This document shows positions 23,201 through 38,200 of a DNA stretch of 64,000 bases, piece by piece. The notes below the pieces were generated by a model. The model did no database searches. It saw only the letters and a list, made by a program, of their open reading frames with translations, and was not told the DNA's origin. The DNA comes from Apostichopus japonicus (Eukaryota > Echinodermata > Holothuroidea > Aspidochirotida > Stichopodidae): positions 11,259,984-11,323,983 of the forward strand of contig NC_092564.1 of the NCBI RefSeq assembly GCF_037975245.1. Reading direction: 5' to 3'. The number at the start of each line of letters is the position of its first letter. The stretch's first letter is position 1. The translations under genes were made by a program, and so were the position numbers.

Positions 23201-26200
23201 ATGTCTTCACGTATGTACAATATTAATAGTTTTTCAGTTAGACAATTGTGTTCATAATACATACTTGTGCCCTAAAGACAAAAAAGTGGTGTCTAGTGAC
23301 AAACTGATTTTTTGTAGTTTTGTAGTAGCAAAAATTATCGAGCCAATTCCAGGGTTGTAGAATCTTTTCCTTTATTGTCTGTTTATTATAAAACTGGGGT
23401 GTGTTTTGCTACGAGAGGTCTTATAAACATATACAACCATGGAGAAGCACCTGTTAGCAACTCAAGGTTATCACATACCCTCACGCCTGACCTTACACAG
23501 ATCATTCCATATTAATGTTTGTTTTCTTTTTTGTGGTAATTATAAACAGTGGGAGGTGGATTTAGCTTGCAAATCCGATCAGATTACACTGTAATTCCTC
23601 AGTAAAATGCAAAAAACTAAATAATAACATAACAGAGTATAACAACAAACAAGGGAAAAAATACCATGAGATAGGATCTAAAAAGAAGGGGAGTAAACAT
23701 GATCCAATCTAAGGAAAGAAATGCAAAATATAGAAAAACATGTGTACCCATTAAAGAGGAACTCCCCAAAATCATTGTTAAAAAAAGGTTATACCATCAA
23801 AAGTGACATACCATCTTTTTCTTCTGAACTACCACCACAGGGGTGTACTTGGATGGTTCCTTAATGGCCCGCTTTACCCTCTTGATAGCCCCCTCTGGCA
23901 ATGAGGGCATCTCATCATCACTTGAGCTCCCAACACACTGTGAGCATTGCCTGTGAAAAGTGGAACATGGTTTTGGAAAAAAAACTTTTGTCACATACTT
24001 TGTAGCACATGGCAGTCAACATAACTGCAGTGGAATTTTTATCGGAAAGATTACTGACGAACAACGAAACAACAACAGGCAAGAAAAATCCAAAATCAAG
24101 AGAATGCTGTGATGTACTCTTCTATCATCACTCTGTGATGTATCCAACTATCACTTCAAGAGATGTTATGTCTTCCAAACTAGAAATAAACACACATAGT
24201 GAGAACTTAGATGACGACTATCGCAGAAACAAAAACTTGAATCTGAGACTCTGTGTTCTTAGTTTGTTCTTGTTTCAGTTAGCCTCTGAAGAAGATCCTG
24301 CTAGGATGGAAACATCAGGCCACTGTGTCTGTGATATGGAAAAGCTGTAATATTGTAAAAAACTACTTAAGAAATGATGTGGAGAATCCCAGTTTTCATG
24401 GTGAGTTACATAAACTACCCGATTCCTGTCACCCTCATCAATATCAAGTAATGTTTTACAGACCGCTCCAATAAACAAATCTTGAGTGCATGGTACGTTG
24501 AAAACTACTCGTTGCGAGAGTTCTCTTGTATTTACCTACTTAGACACAATTTGTCATGATGGTTCACTTGGTATTTACATTCAAACTAAAGTTCTAAGGG
24601 TAACTTAATTGTGACCCAACCAAACCAAACCAACGCTAACCCAACCATACCAACCAATCCTAACCCAACCTAACCAAACCAAACTAAATCCAACCTTACC
24701 TTACTAAACCAAACCTAACCGAACCAAACCAAACCAAACCAAACCAAACATAATCAAACCAAACCAACCAAACCTATGCTAACCCAACCAAACCAACCAA
24801 TCCTAACCCAACCTAACCAAACCTATGCTAAACCAACCAATCCTAACCCAACCTAACCAAACTAAACCCAATCTAACCCAACCAAACCTAACCAAACAAA
24901 ACTAAACCAACCAAACCAACCCAAACCTAACCTAACCTAACCCAACCAATCTATCCAAACCAACCATTGAACTTCATAAGCTTAAAATGTAAAATTTTCT
25001 TTGACTCTACATACCATCCTGCAAAGGCTGTTTTCTTGGGCATCCTAGTGAGAGGCGGATCCAGGCATCTGAGATGGTAATGTTTCTTGCAGGTATCACA
25101 CTGGAGGAGTAAATGTTGATCGTGGGTATTCTTGCAGATCCCACAGCTGTTAACAACACATGTTATTAGAGGAGATAAATAAATACAGTTTATACAAAAC
25201 TTTGGGAAATGTGAAACATTTCTACAATCTGGAAATCCTTGCGTCCCAATTACACACAGAGTCAAAGAGGTATCACCACTGCATATATACAAAATTCAGC
25301 AATTTCATCAGGGAGAAAGTATCTCTTGTGCTTAAAGATATTTTAATTTGCTTTGTAACTATACAGCAGAAGGTACAATATTTACCCAGAAAATGTGTCA
25401 CAGATGCAAAATTTAAAGCAATGTCACAAACTAGACCCCTCAGTTATGGAGTGAGTTAGCAACTGGATCTCCATTAAAGCAGAAAAATTATGCCCACTTG
25501 CCCTCATTCCCCTCCCTCTCACCCCCACAAAACAAAGACACACATAACATATACTTGGTAGTCATGTAATGAAGGTTTGTGGTAGTCATCTAGCCAATTT
25601 TGGAAAAAAGGGAACCTTTTACGATGTCAAAACATTTTAAAAAGGTAGCTAAATTCCTCTCACATGGGCAGTTTCTACATCTGAAATGATCTTTACTGAC
25701 TCGTTCAAAATTAGCATGGTTTTTGGCAGTTAATACCGTATCTATGCACAACATTTTTAATGATAGAAAAATGGATGTTGTGAAGCATTTTTAGAAAGAC
25801 ATTTGGCAGCCAAAAGAAATACTGTTCAAGAATCACTTTTGCTGCCCACTTGATGCTTTGAGCAATAATTAGTAAAAATGGGAATAGAAAACAAATTGGT
25901 TATTTAATTATCAGAAAACTTGACTGCAGTGGCTTTGCAATCCATGCTGCACTGAGTATGTGATGTGTAATATCACAGCACCAGCCATGCAGGGTATGTC
26001 ATATCATCAACTTTACCCCTGGCATCTGCCTTGTATTTATAGTACTCAGGGAAGCTCTTAACCAGTGGTTCTCAAAGTGGTCCTTGCCGCCCCCCTGGGG
26101 GCATTGGGAAGCCTCAGGGGGCGCTACAGGGTACGCAGGGAGTAGGGGGGCGTTGGCACTAATTTGGGGGTCCCTGACGATTACGACACAACACTGCAGC

Positions 26201-29200
26201 GATTTAGGGCACAATAAGGCATCCAGGGATCTGGGAAGATAACTTTTGTTGAGAGAAAATTCATCATCTTGTAAGGAATGTAGGCTATTTTTAAAATAAT
26301 ATCTTCGGACAGTCTGATTGCTCGCTTGAGCGGCTGACTATGAACAGTAGGCCAACGTGAAAAAAAATTGAGAACCACTGCTCTTAACAGTATACAAACT
26401 ATAAATTATAGAATAAAGTTGACTCATGACTCACAGATGGATGATGGTTGGACTTCTCACTTCTGACTTCTTTGGCGGTGACCTCTTAATCTTTGGTGAT
26501 CTCAGCACGGACGGAAGAGGGAGTTTCTGGCCTGAAATATCTCGCAGCATCTTCCAGTACTTCTCTGCATCTTGTTTGAGCAGAGGGTTGGTCGCACGAA
26601 AGACGTCTACATCTGTAGAAAGCTGGAGAAGAAGGGAGAGTTGACCAATCAGATCTCAAGTCAAATGTAACCCTTCCAGGGGTTAACATGAAAGTTCCGA
26701 AGTCCAGGGTCAAAAGACGTAATGGAAGTTAATGTCATTGGATGTGATTTTTCATTTTTCACTGTATAATTCAGACTGTCTAATTGGTAAATGCTATTCC
26801 CCCAACCCCTGGTTCTCTAAGTACTTCACATGCTTTTGAAAATTTTCGCTGACAAATGTTACAGTCATTTATTTATATATGTTTGCAACTTTCGTAATTT
26901 AATTTCAACTGTCCATTGCATTGTTATGGCCTCCATTCTTCTTTAAGTCTCTTCCCATGCTTTTTATGAGATGAGTTTCATTGCAAACTGTTAGGGAATG
27001 TATACTAACCAATCTGTGGCCTAATTTTTGTCCAGACCACAACAAAAATAGTAATAATTCCAAAAACAAACATGTACAAGAAAAGTTGATCAAATTACAA
27101 TACAAAAGTACAAGGACATCCAACATTTTTTGTACAGGAGTGACACAAAGCCTACAATTATGAAGGATTTTATCAAAGCTATGTGGCATTTATGATCAGG
27201 CATCCTTAATTCCAACTTCAAAACAATGGGAGATGAACAGTCATCCATGGTAAATTTAAATACCATCGTTGACTCACTCCCATCTTGGTAGCAAAGCTTC
27301 ATATCCCAACAACACAACACAACACAACATGTTATCATGATGGGATTTCGGCAAACGTGTATCTGTTCCTTGCGCTGTGATATAAATTTCTGGAAATTTT
27401 AGACTTTGTTATCCTCTTATGGAAACTGGTTCTTGTTATTCGTCTAACTTATGATCTCTCTAAGTTAAGAAAACTGCTTATTTTCTGCAAAAAGGAGGTA
27501 TTCTTGAAATCATAAAGAGCTGGTTTTTACCTTATTGTAGAAGTTCCTCAGCCTCTGTTCCTCTTTGTTTAACTTTTCAGAGTGCTTGATGAGTTCCTTA
27601 AGTTGGCTCTTATAGTTTGACAGCCTTACGTCTCGATCTACCAAGGCAAAGAAAGATGACAAATAACGTACAAATAAATAAACACTTAACCAGAAAAATT
27701 ATTTTGATACAATGAAATCCAAATCCCATGAGACAGCCCATTCCCCTCCCTCTACCCACCCTACCCAATCCCTGACCTGAATTGTCACCCTGAGCAGTTA
27801 AATCCTGAGCAGGCGGAGTGTATAGGCTACTGGTTAACGCCGGCGTCTCCCAGTCATGAGATCCCCGGTTCGATTCCCCGCCGACAGCAATGTGTGTCGT
27901 CTGGCAAGGGTGTTGTTCAATAACAACTTCCTGACATGGACGTTAAATGGATGTGTGCCGAGAGATTGGCTTCGGTCAGCTTGCGAGTCTACAAGCCTCA
28001 ATGGCTTCTTTCGCGAGTTCCTGCATGCAGGAAGATCACATATACATACATACATACATACAAATCGGGGTGTGCACAAACTTGATCTTGCTGACCACAG
28101 TTAAAAGTTAAAGATGTATCTATTTCCCTTAACTGAAGTGGAAGTGCTATATACAAGAGGTTATGGTCAGACAGCTTGACATACACATTATCAAGCTGTT
28201 TTTCGCAAAATATCCCATCATGGATAGGCCCCTATATACTACATAATGTTCTATGGAGGGGAGGGAGATGAGGGAGGGGGGTTTAACTATGCCCTGTGAG
28301 GTAACTGTAGCAGGCCTACCATCAGTGTATTTGTCAGGCTGTATATAGTTTATCTTAACATACGAAAAACAAAGGTCTTCTTTACCAACAACTTAACTAT
28401 GACTTTTTTTATCAGAGTTTTTCAATGTTTAATATTTTATCATTACACAACATCGCACGAACAGAACAATTTTCCTCACCAAGAAAATAATTGACAAATT
28501 CTGGGGTAAACCCTGGCTGGACGTGCCACTTCCGCTTAGGATCCGTTGCATTTCCTGCGACGCTTACGTCGGACACGATGCCCATCAACTCGGCCTTTCT
28601 CATCAACTTTCTACAGGCAGAGGCACTGGTTGTCAATGCACGGGGCACCTTCTCCGTAGGCACCCACGGGGGTGGTCGTTTACCCTTCACCTCGGCGTAC
28701 CGGCTTCTGGATTTATCAAGTTTGTTCAGGACCCGCTGCATGGCAGCTGTCTCCACCTGCTCTTGTTTGATGCCGGCCTTAGGGTGACTTTGGATGGCTA
28801 GGAAATTTTGGCGTTTGTACCTCATGATGGATTTATCGACGTGTAGCTTGCAGTAGGCATAAAAAGGGTCGGCGATGTGCTGTGTGGAGGAAAAGCAAAT
28901 ATACGGTTTAAGCAAACAGTTTCCGACAGTTTTAATCAGGCTAATGTATTTTTCAATCTTACTTTTACGTAGATGAAACAATTCATGTGGATAGCACGAT
29001 AAGGAGTGCCATATGCATCAAGTGACTGAAATTTGACAGAATGAAACAAAATGTGCATACTGAATAAAAGACCTTAAAGGTGGTGTTTTGGTCAGCAATT
29101 GTACCAAACTTATTTTCCTAAAACGAGGGTGGAAATGATCAAACTTAGACAACATCTTCAAGATTTGTATTGTTTTTGACTTGTTAATACTTCATTTTTT

Positions 29201-32200
29201 GCAATGAAGCTTTACTAAGAAAGGTACATATCCCTGTGTTTTTATGAGATTTAAATATTAAACACCGTAAAATAGTTGATTCATGTCAACCCAAACCTAG
29301 CTGTTGTCATGATAGAGGAATTACTATAGAGATCGTGTAGTCGGCGAAATGTAGCAGATCTTTTAAAGTAGTGTTATATTTTAATTTTGTTCACAAATTT
29401 ATGAAGTGTAAGCTAAATTTCGAATTTGTTAATTTTACGACTGCAATTGATCCACAAAGACAGACTCATATACTCCACATGGCGAGGCATTTAGTGGCCA
29501 AAACCAAAGGCGATCTAGCAGGCACTAATGGTATCATTCCTTTGGCCAGTTTCAAAATAGGTCATTTCTCCCTTGATGATAATCACAGCTTTCAGCAAGC
29601 AGGTGTCCAACTTGGTTTGGTCACTAAAGGTCCACTTACTATTTGATACAAGACTTCTATAACAGTGCTTGTCATTCATTGCTGACTCAGTGAAGTTTCA
29701 TTTCAAAGAATAACAAAAAAAAACATCAACCATTTACAACCTTTCTCAATTATGATTTTTGACTTTGGTGTGTGGTTAAAATACTACCATGGCCAAATGT
29801 CTGAGTGACCAATTTGCAAATCTGGGCAGGTTTTAGAAATGAAAATAATGATCCGTTGGTGGTGAAAACAATACAGTACTAGTAAACGCTGCTGGCAACA
29901 CATCACATGTTTACTTCTTTAACCCATCTTCGCTACTCTTTCATATTCTATACACAGCAGATCAAATAATAGGTAACTAAAGGAGAAAGACAAATGGAAC
30001 ATTTTTATTATTAGAAGGATAAAAGTGACCTCCAACTAACCCTCTCTCCCCTTCCCCCAACTGCACCCCCCACCCCCCCACCATTCTCCTCCAATTTGAC
30101 CTCCCCAGAGTTTGAGGTGAAGTTCTGCTAATGGCTATAACATACAGTAATTCCAAGGAAACTTTGTATATGTTTGGGTTTAAGTTGAAATAAGAGTAAA
30201 TTGATGACCACTGGAGATATAAATTGATTACATTAATATCAACATGATACAATGAGTTATAACATACCACTTCTGGAGAAACCTCAGAGAGCAGACCCAT
30301 TCTTTGGGCACTGAAAAGAAAGGGAAAATTATCATTGTACAATCAGAATTACATGGCTTATCAATATTAACATGGCTATGAATATTCACATGTTTTTGAT
30401 GAATAAATAAACAGTATGTTTACTTTAGAGCTTTGATATGCAAATTACTCCAGTGAATGGTGTATATAAACACAAGATACTGTATATTGACTACATTAAT
30501 CCCAAGAAGAACTACTGAACTCTTCTGCAATGACAGAGCTATTACCGACAATTTCAAACCCTTGTACTATGCACAGCTCTACAACCGGTCATGACCAACA
30601 AACTATCAGACAGCTCTTAATCCTTTCATAACCAACAAATGATCGAACACATGCACAGGTCTAAACCATTTCATTACCAACAAACTACAGAACCCTCCTG
30701 CTACACGCAGGTCTAAATCTTTTCATAACCAACAAATCATTGGACCTGCGTGCTATGCATAGGTCTAATCCCTTTTATTACCAACAAACTACAGAACCCT
30801 CGTGCCGGCTGTGGCGGAGCTATATAAACTCATTAATGAAATACTGTCTATTTTGTAGTGAGATGAAGAATGTAGATGGGAAACTTTCCATCGTAATTTG
30901 AAGTCATACGTAACTAACCAAGTAACGTGAAAGTAGTTCTTGCACATGCCCGCATCACATCCGATGCAGACTCCAGTGCGACTGAAGCACTCCTCCTCAC
31001 AGTAACAGCATTCCTGTTTAGAGAGAATGAAATTAACATCCAGTGACTGTGACTACCCTAAGGAATCGAAAAAGTAGTAAACAACATGGCAACAATCTTT
31101 ACAATAAAAGACAAAAGTTGTCCACCCTGATATGCTATGAAATGCTTATTTCAACCAGAAAGCCAGCAAACTTGGTGATTCCTTGCCTTAGAAGTTTATA
31201 CTGTATATGGAATCACCTGTTTGATAGAGCGACTGAGGAAAATGTGTCCTGAAGTACCAGAACATCATACCAGATAACTTGGTCATTGCAAGGTATTCCC
31301 CTTTAAATATAAATGTTGATGACAGATAACAGTCATTAGTGGAAGTGGAAACCCTCTCAGCCACTTAAAAGAGGAAAGGTCAAATCCTATGTAAGTTAGT
31401 GACCAGTGGCGTAGGAAGGTACTTTTGAGTGGGGGGGGCTGAAGACTGATGGCCGGCCTGGGGGAGGGGTCTAAGGGGAATTTTCTGCATTTCCAGGTGG
31501 CCTCAGATGCAATTTGGTGCAATATAGCACACTTCAACACCCACTCCATTTTGTAAACTTAATTTTGTATTTTCACCTGGCCTTAGATGCAATTTGGTGC
31601 TCCAAATGTGATTTTTTTTTCTCATTTGGAAATGAAAAAGGGGTTTTCTTACTTGCGGTGCGGGGGGGCGGAATGATACTTCCGCCCCTCCACATTTTTC
31701 ACTGGGGGGCTGGCGCCCCCCCAGCCCTCCCGGTTCCTACGCCCTTGTTAGTGACACAATAAAGCCATTGATCATAGAAATAATTGCATTTGCAAGCTTA
31801 CAATTGCAATTGGTTAAGTGTTTTGTGTCACATTAAATCCCTGAGGTCTGGAATATTGAGAATTCAGAGCAGTTTAAGATATTGTGCAGTAATATCTGAT
31901 TAAACTTAGATACAAATGACATCTTAAACAGCATCTTAAACCTGTACCAATTAAGTATGGTGAGAGCATGGATGTATACCAAGATAGTGAGAGCAATGAA
32001 ATATTACCCTGATATGGTGTTAACTTTTAGGAATTATAACTTAGCTTCTTAAACATGCAAATCATTCTCAATTTTCATGACAACAATATCAGTTAAGATC
32101 TGACCAATTATGTGCTTTCCTGTTCAACATGTCCTTGCACAAAATGTCACGCTGAAACCCAAAGCTTATCACAGGCCACATCCCCAACTAAGAAGAAAGG

Positions 32201-35200
32201 TTTTCAGGCATTGAATTCTGCTAGCCTTTAAACAACCATTGACTTTTTAGAAACAAATTGACAAATTAGAAATCACAAATTGAAAACAAAATTTACCCAG
32301 CTACAGTGCTTTTAATGTCATAACTCTTCTCCCCTTGTTGACCTCAAATGAGCTTTGACCTTCACAAAGAATCACTGGACTCTTTTACTCATTATATGAA
32401 AGTCATATACCAATATGACATCTGATGAAACTGCCTATCTCCTGAAGCCATGTTCAAAATTTTCAGAGTGTCACCTCTGATGACCCCAAATGACCTGTAA
32501 CCTCCACCAAAACAAGAGCATTCTTGTACTCATTATAGAGAAGCCATAGCCATACATACCAGCTTCTGCAGTTTACTATCTGGAAATATCACATTTACAT
32601 AGTGTTCAAGTTTTGACACCCGGTGACCGTAAATGAACTCTGACCTAAATCAAATTGTGTACAAAGTTACAAACTATACAATACACAAGGCTATCATACC
32701 ATGCATATATATGCATGCTCCTATGCATGGTAAGGAGCTCATATATACATGAGCTCCTTTCATGTTCTGGTTCTGGAAATAAGGCACTTTTGATATAATC
32801 ACATTTTGCGCAATGCTGACCCCAAATGACCTTTGACCTCTACCACAAAGAATAGGGATCGCTGAACTAATTACAGGAAATCCACATGCCAAATATATGA
32901 ACTGCACAGGCAACCTTCCTTGAGATATGTTTACAAGATTTTCACACTTTCTTCCCTCTGTTGACCTCAAATGACCTTTGACATTCATGATAAACACTGT
33001 ATTAAGTTGTAAATATGCAACTATTTTGATAGGTTTTGATTTGTTAATGCATCAGAACTTTTCTACAAAGTTGAATAACTATTAAAGATTTGACTGAAGA
33101 ATTTTTATTTTTACCGACCTGTATTAAATCATAATACAAGATACAAATAAAAATTACTCACATACATAAGAGAAAACTTCAAACATCTCTGATATATGAT
33201 AAACTTATCCAAAACTCTTTGATGCTAAAATCTATTAGCAGTGCAATTCATTACTTTGACTAGTTAGGTCTCAAAAAAAAAAAAAGTCCTAGAGGCTGTT
33301 TTCCGATATCTCTCGCAACCTTTTAATCTTATCATTTTGACAAATTGTGGTAATAACTCAGAATTACAAATCACTCTTTTCTACATTGTTTTGGCTTTTT
33401 TTTTCTTTTGTGGTCTAATTTGTAGAACACTTAACAATTATGTCCAGTAAATTGCTACTCATTTGCAAACGATTTCATCGGCTAATAACACACATTTATT
33501 GAATGGTATCTACTCAAGTTACGTTACTGGATTCATCACATTTTTTTCAAATTTTCAATACAAGGCATTAATGGCATATATATCAGATATATCAGAGATA
33601 ACTATGTAAATGTCATAGTCATTACAACTCCTTTCGTAAAAGTAGTAGTTGAGGACAAACCGACCAAATTGATTATCCATTTCTATTAAAATCTTTTCTT
33701 TTTATTGGGCAATAAAGATCTCACACTTGTGCAGCATATGTAGTTTTGATTAGCTTAAAAGGGAAATCCGAGTGGTTCCCATTAAATGAAGTGTCCTCAA
33801 TGTGTTACCTTAGAGGGGGGCTTTTATTTTATTTCTTTATTTTTTGTTATAAAGCAAACATGAGGTCAGTTTTGCATAATACAGTATAATAGAGATCGTT
33901 AAAACATCATTTGTCTTTGATAATCGGCCGTTAGCAAGGTCAGCCCTTTGATTATCATCGCAGCTGATAAAATCTCTACTTTGAGTGGGGTTTGTAACTT
34001 TATGTTGTTCTACACAAAGTATTAAATGTTTGAATATATCATGATAAGAAACCATCAACTTAACTAGGACATGAACAACATGTGGAAAGCTTCAAATATA
34101 TTAAATCACCTGAAATTTAAATGTTATTTTCTTATATTGTTCCTCCTTATACAGTAAACCAGGGGCAGGCAACCTTTTTGAATGAATGGGCGAGATATAA
34201 GGAGTGAAAAATTGACTGGGCCGCACCTAACCAACGACCTGCTGTTGATTGCAAACCTTTGATTCGGAGTACTTTCAAGCAATAGGTGTGTGTACTTAAT
34301 CTGTATTCACAAAAACTTAATGTCAATACAGTACAGTTGATAATTAATGGGGATAATATGCCTACAGTACCTCACAGCATCAGTAGTGCCGATAAATTCT
34401 AAGCAGCTAGCTCCTTTTTTGTGATGATGTAAAATAGATTTTTTTTTCTTGAGACACCTCACGGGCCGCAAAAAAATCACTGGCGGGCCGCATGTGGCCC
34501 GTGGGCCATAGGTTGCCCACCCCAGCAGTAAACTAACCGTTCAAGCAGGTGAAATTTATGTCTATTTCCAGGTACACATCTGCGATACTGCTTCCTAAAA
34601 TGTACTCTACTTTAAAGTCTTATTTCATGATTTCACCAATGAGAGATGATTTTCCTACCCTTGCTCCCCATTTCGTGGGATTCATTTCGGAGAGGGTAAT
34701 CCATCTGAGCTTCTCTACATCACCAAATGCAACACCTGGAATGTACAGAGCACACACAATGTGTACCCATCTGAAAAAAAAACAACAAAAACAAGGAAAG
34801 AAGCATGTTACTGTCTCATAAACATATTGATGATATTTGCGAATAAAAATATGCAAAGAATCTATCGATTGCAGTGAAGGTTACACCTGACCATCTTTAC
34901 TTTTTAAACTGATGTATTTAGCCGAATAAATCATGAACAAAATGGAAATTTGATAACATACACTGTTGGTAACACACTTTTCTTCCCTCAATATTTTTGA
35001 TAGGCATCTAATTTCAGATCGCCTTATAGCAAATGTAAGAAGGAATCTTACATTAAGACTCCAAAATTTGTTATGCAGCATGAAGGGTTATGATCATATT
35101 ACCCATGATCAACATTGATGTGAGCCCTTCTGCTGACTAAGGTCAACTTTGATAAACGTTTGAACAGCAGGAGCGACCAAAAGATAAAAACACATTTGTG

Positions 35201-38200
35201 GAAAAGTGCTGATAAAATTGGAAATTTCAATTTCAATGCCATTGTTATTGACTGTTTTTAAAAATAACAAGAAACAGTTGTTTAAAATAATTCAAAAAAT
35301 GGTAAAATTACTGGAAAAACTTAAGATTCTAGAAGCATAGCAAAATATCAAAATTTTGAGCAGAATTAAGCTATAAATATATCTTCTAATAAAATTGTTA
35401 GATCCTGATCAAGACAAAAACATGAAATAGAACGAGAAAATCATAAAAATTCACCTCCCAGCATCTGTCTCCTTGAAAATACCTCCAAGATTAGGACATA
35501 ATTCACACGGCTGTAAAACAAAAGTAAGCGAGCAGAAAAGATAGGTTTTAATTATTTGTAATTCTACTCTATCTCCCATTATCATCAATAGAATAAATCT
35601 CATTTTCTAAAAGTTTACAACAGAAATTTTCTTCCATCCCTGGGTAAATAGGATGCAAACTGAACAAATATTTCTTGTTTATTATTTTATTATTGGATAT
35701 ATGCTGCTCCACATCTAATACGTGAAGATCAATCTTTACCCGCTGTTCTACTTAATTAATCCTTAATCTAGCGGTAAATGAGGCCAACTATTTACCTTGT
35801 TATACATTATTCTAGTTTTCTAAAAATTTCAGAAGTTCTTTTTTTGTTTCATTTCAATAATAAGAGGATCACCAAACAAATCTTTTCTTGATATGTGGCG
35901 GCTTCAGTGAAATTTCTGTTTCAATCTCTCGATTGGTCCCTTTAGTCGCCACGGTTTTAATAATTCATCCTAAATCTATAGCAGCAAATGAGACCACTGG
36001 AAACCTTACCTTATCATTAATGAATAATTCATGCTTCAGCTTTAGTAAGATTTCCACACAAAAACCAAAGTACTTATGTATTAAATGGATTTTGGATTTT
36101 ACTATATGTGGCATTACAGTCATTTTGAAAAGTATTCAAATTGTAGGCTGGAGAGAGTCAAAACTAATTCATCTTGAATCATATTAATGTTTATCATTTC
36201 CCAAAACAAGGTACAAGAGATGTAAAAAAGTGCAAATATTCACAAATGGAAAAACGTAAAATACAGTATATAAAATGCTACCACTAATTTGGCATAGATT
36301 CGATTGCATACATAAAATATATAGAATGCTACCACTAATATAACATAGATTTGATTGCACCTATAAAATATACAGCATGCTACCACTATTTTAACATCTA
36401 CAGTAGATATGATTGCATACATAAAATATATAGAATGCTACCACTAATATAACATAGATTTGATTGCACCTATAAAATATACAGCATGCTACCACTATTT
36501 TAACATCTACAGTAGATATGATTGCATACATAAAATATATAGAATGCTACCACTAATATAACATAGATTTGAGTGCACCTATAAAATATACAGCATGCTA
36601 CCACTATTTTAACATCTACAGTAGATATGATTGCATATATAAAATATATAGAATGCTACCACTAATTTAACATAGATTTGATTGCACCTATAAAATATAC
36701 AGCATGCTACCACTATTTTAACATCTACAGTAGATATGATTGCATACATAAAATATATAGAATGCTACCACTAATTTAACATAGATTTGAGTGCACCTAT
36801 AAAATATACAGCATGCTACCACTATTTTAACATCTACAGTAGATATGATTGCATATATAAAATATATAGAATGCTACCACTAATATAACATAGATTTGAT
36901 TGCACCTATAAAATATATAGCATGCTACCACTATTTTAACATCTACAGTAGATATGATTGCATACATAAAATATATAGAATGCTACCACTAATATAACAT
37001 AGATTTGATTGCACCTATAAAATATACAGCATGCTACCACTATTTTAACATCTACAGTAGATATGATTGCATACATAAAATATATAGAATGCTACCACTA
37101 ATTTAACATAGATTTGATTGCACCTATAAAATATACAGCATGCTACCACTATTTTAACATCTACAGTAGATATGATTGCATATATAAAATATATAGAATG
37201 CTACCACTAATATAACATAGATTTGATTGCACCTATAAAATATATAGCATGCTACCACTATTTTAACATCTACAGTAGATATGATTGCATACATAAAATA
37301 TATAGAATGCTACCACTAATATAACATAGATTTGATTGCACCTATAAAATATATAGCATGCTACCACTATTTTAATATCTACAGTAGATATGATTGCATA
37401 TATAAAATATATAGAATGCTACCACTAATATAACATAGATTTGATTGCACCTATAAAATATATAGCATGCTACCACTATTTTAACATCTACAGTAGATAT
37501 GATTGCATATATAAAATATATAGAATGCTACCACTAATTTAACATAGATTTGATTGCACCTATAAAATATACAGCATGCTACCACTATTTTAACATCTAC
37601 AGTAGATATGATTGCATACATAAAATATATAGAATGCTACCACTAATATAACATAGATTTGATTGCACCTATAAAATATATAGCATGCTACCACTATTTT
37701 AACATCTACAGTAGATATGATTGCATATATAAAATATATAGAATGCTACCACTAATTTAACATAGATTTGATTGCATAATAAAATGTATATAGAATGCTA
37801 CCACTAAGTTTTAAGGTAGATTCGATTGCATATATAAAATATATAGAATGCTACCACTAATTTAACATAGATTTGATTGCATAATAAAATGTATATAGAA
37901 TGCTACCACTAAGTTTTAAGGTAGATTCGATTGCATATATAAAATATATAGAATGCTACCACTAATTTAACATAGATTTGATTGCACCTATAAAATATAC
38001 AGCATGCTACCACTATTTTAATATCTACAGTAGATATGATTGCATATATAAAATATATAGAATGCTACCACTAATTTAACATAGATTTGATTGCATAATA
38101 AAATGTATATAGAATGCTACCACTAAGTTTTAAGGTAGATTCGATTGCATATATAAAATATATAGAATGCTACCACTAATTTAACATAGATTTGATTGCA

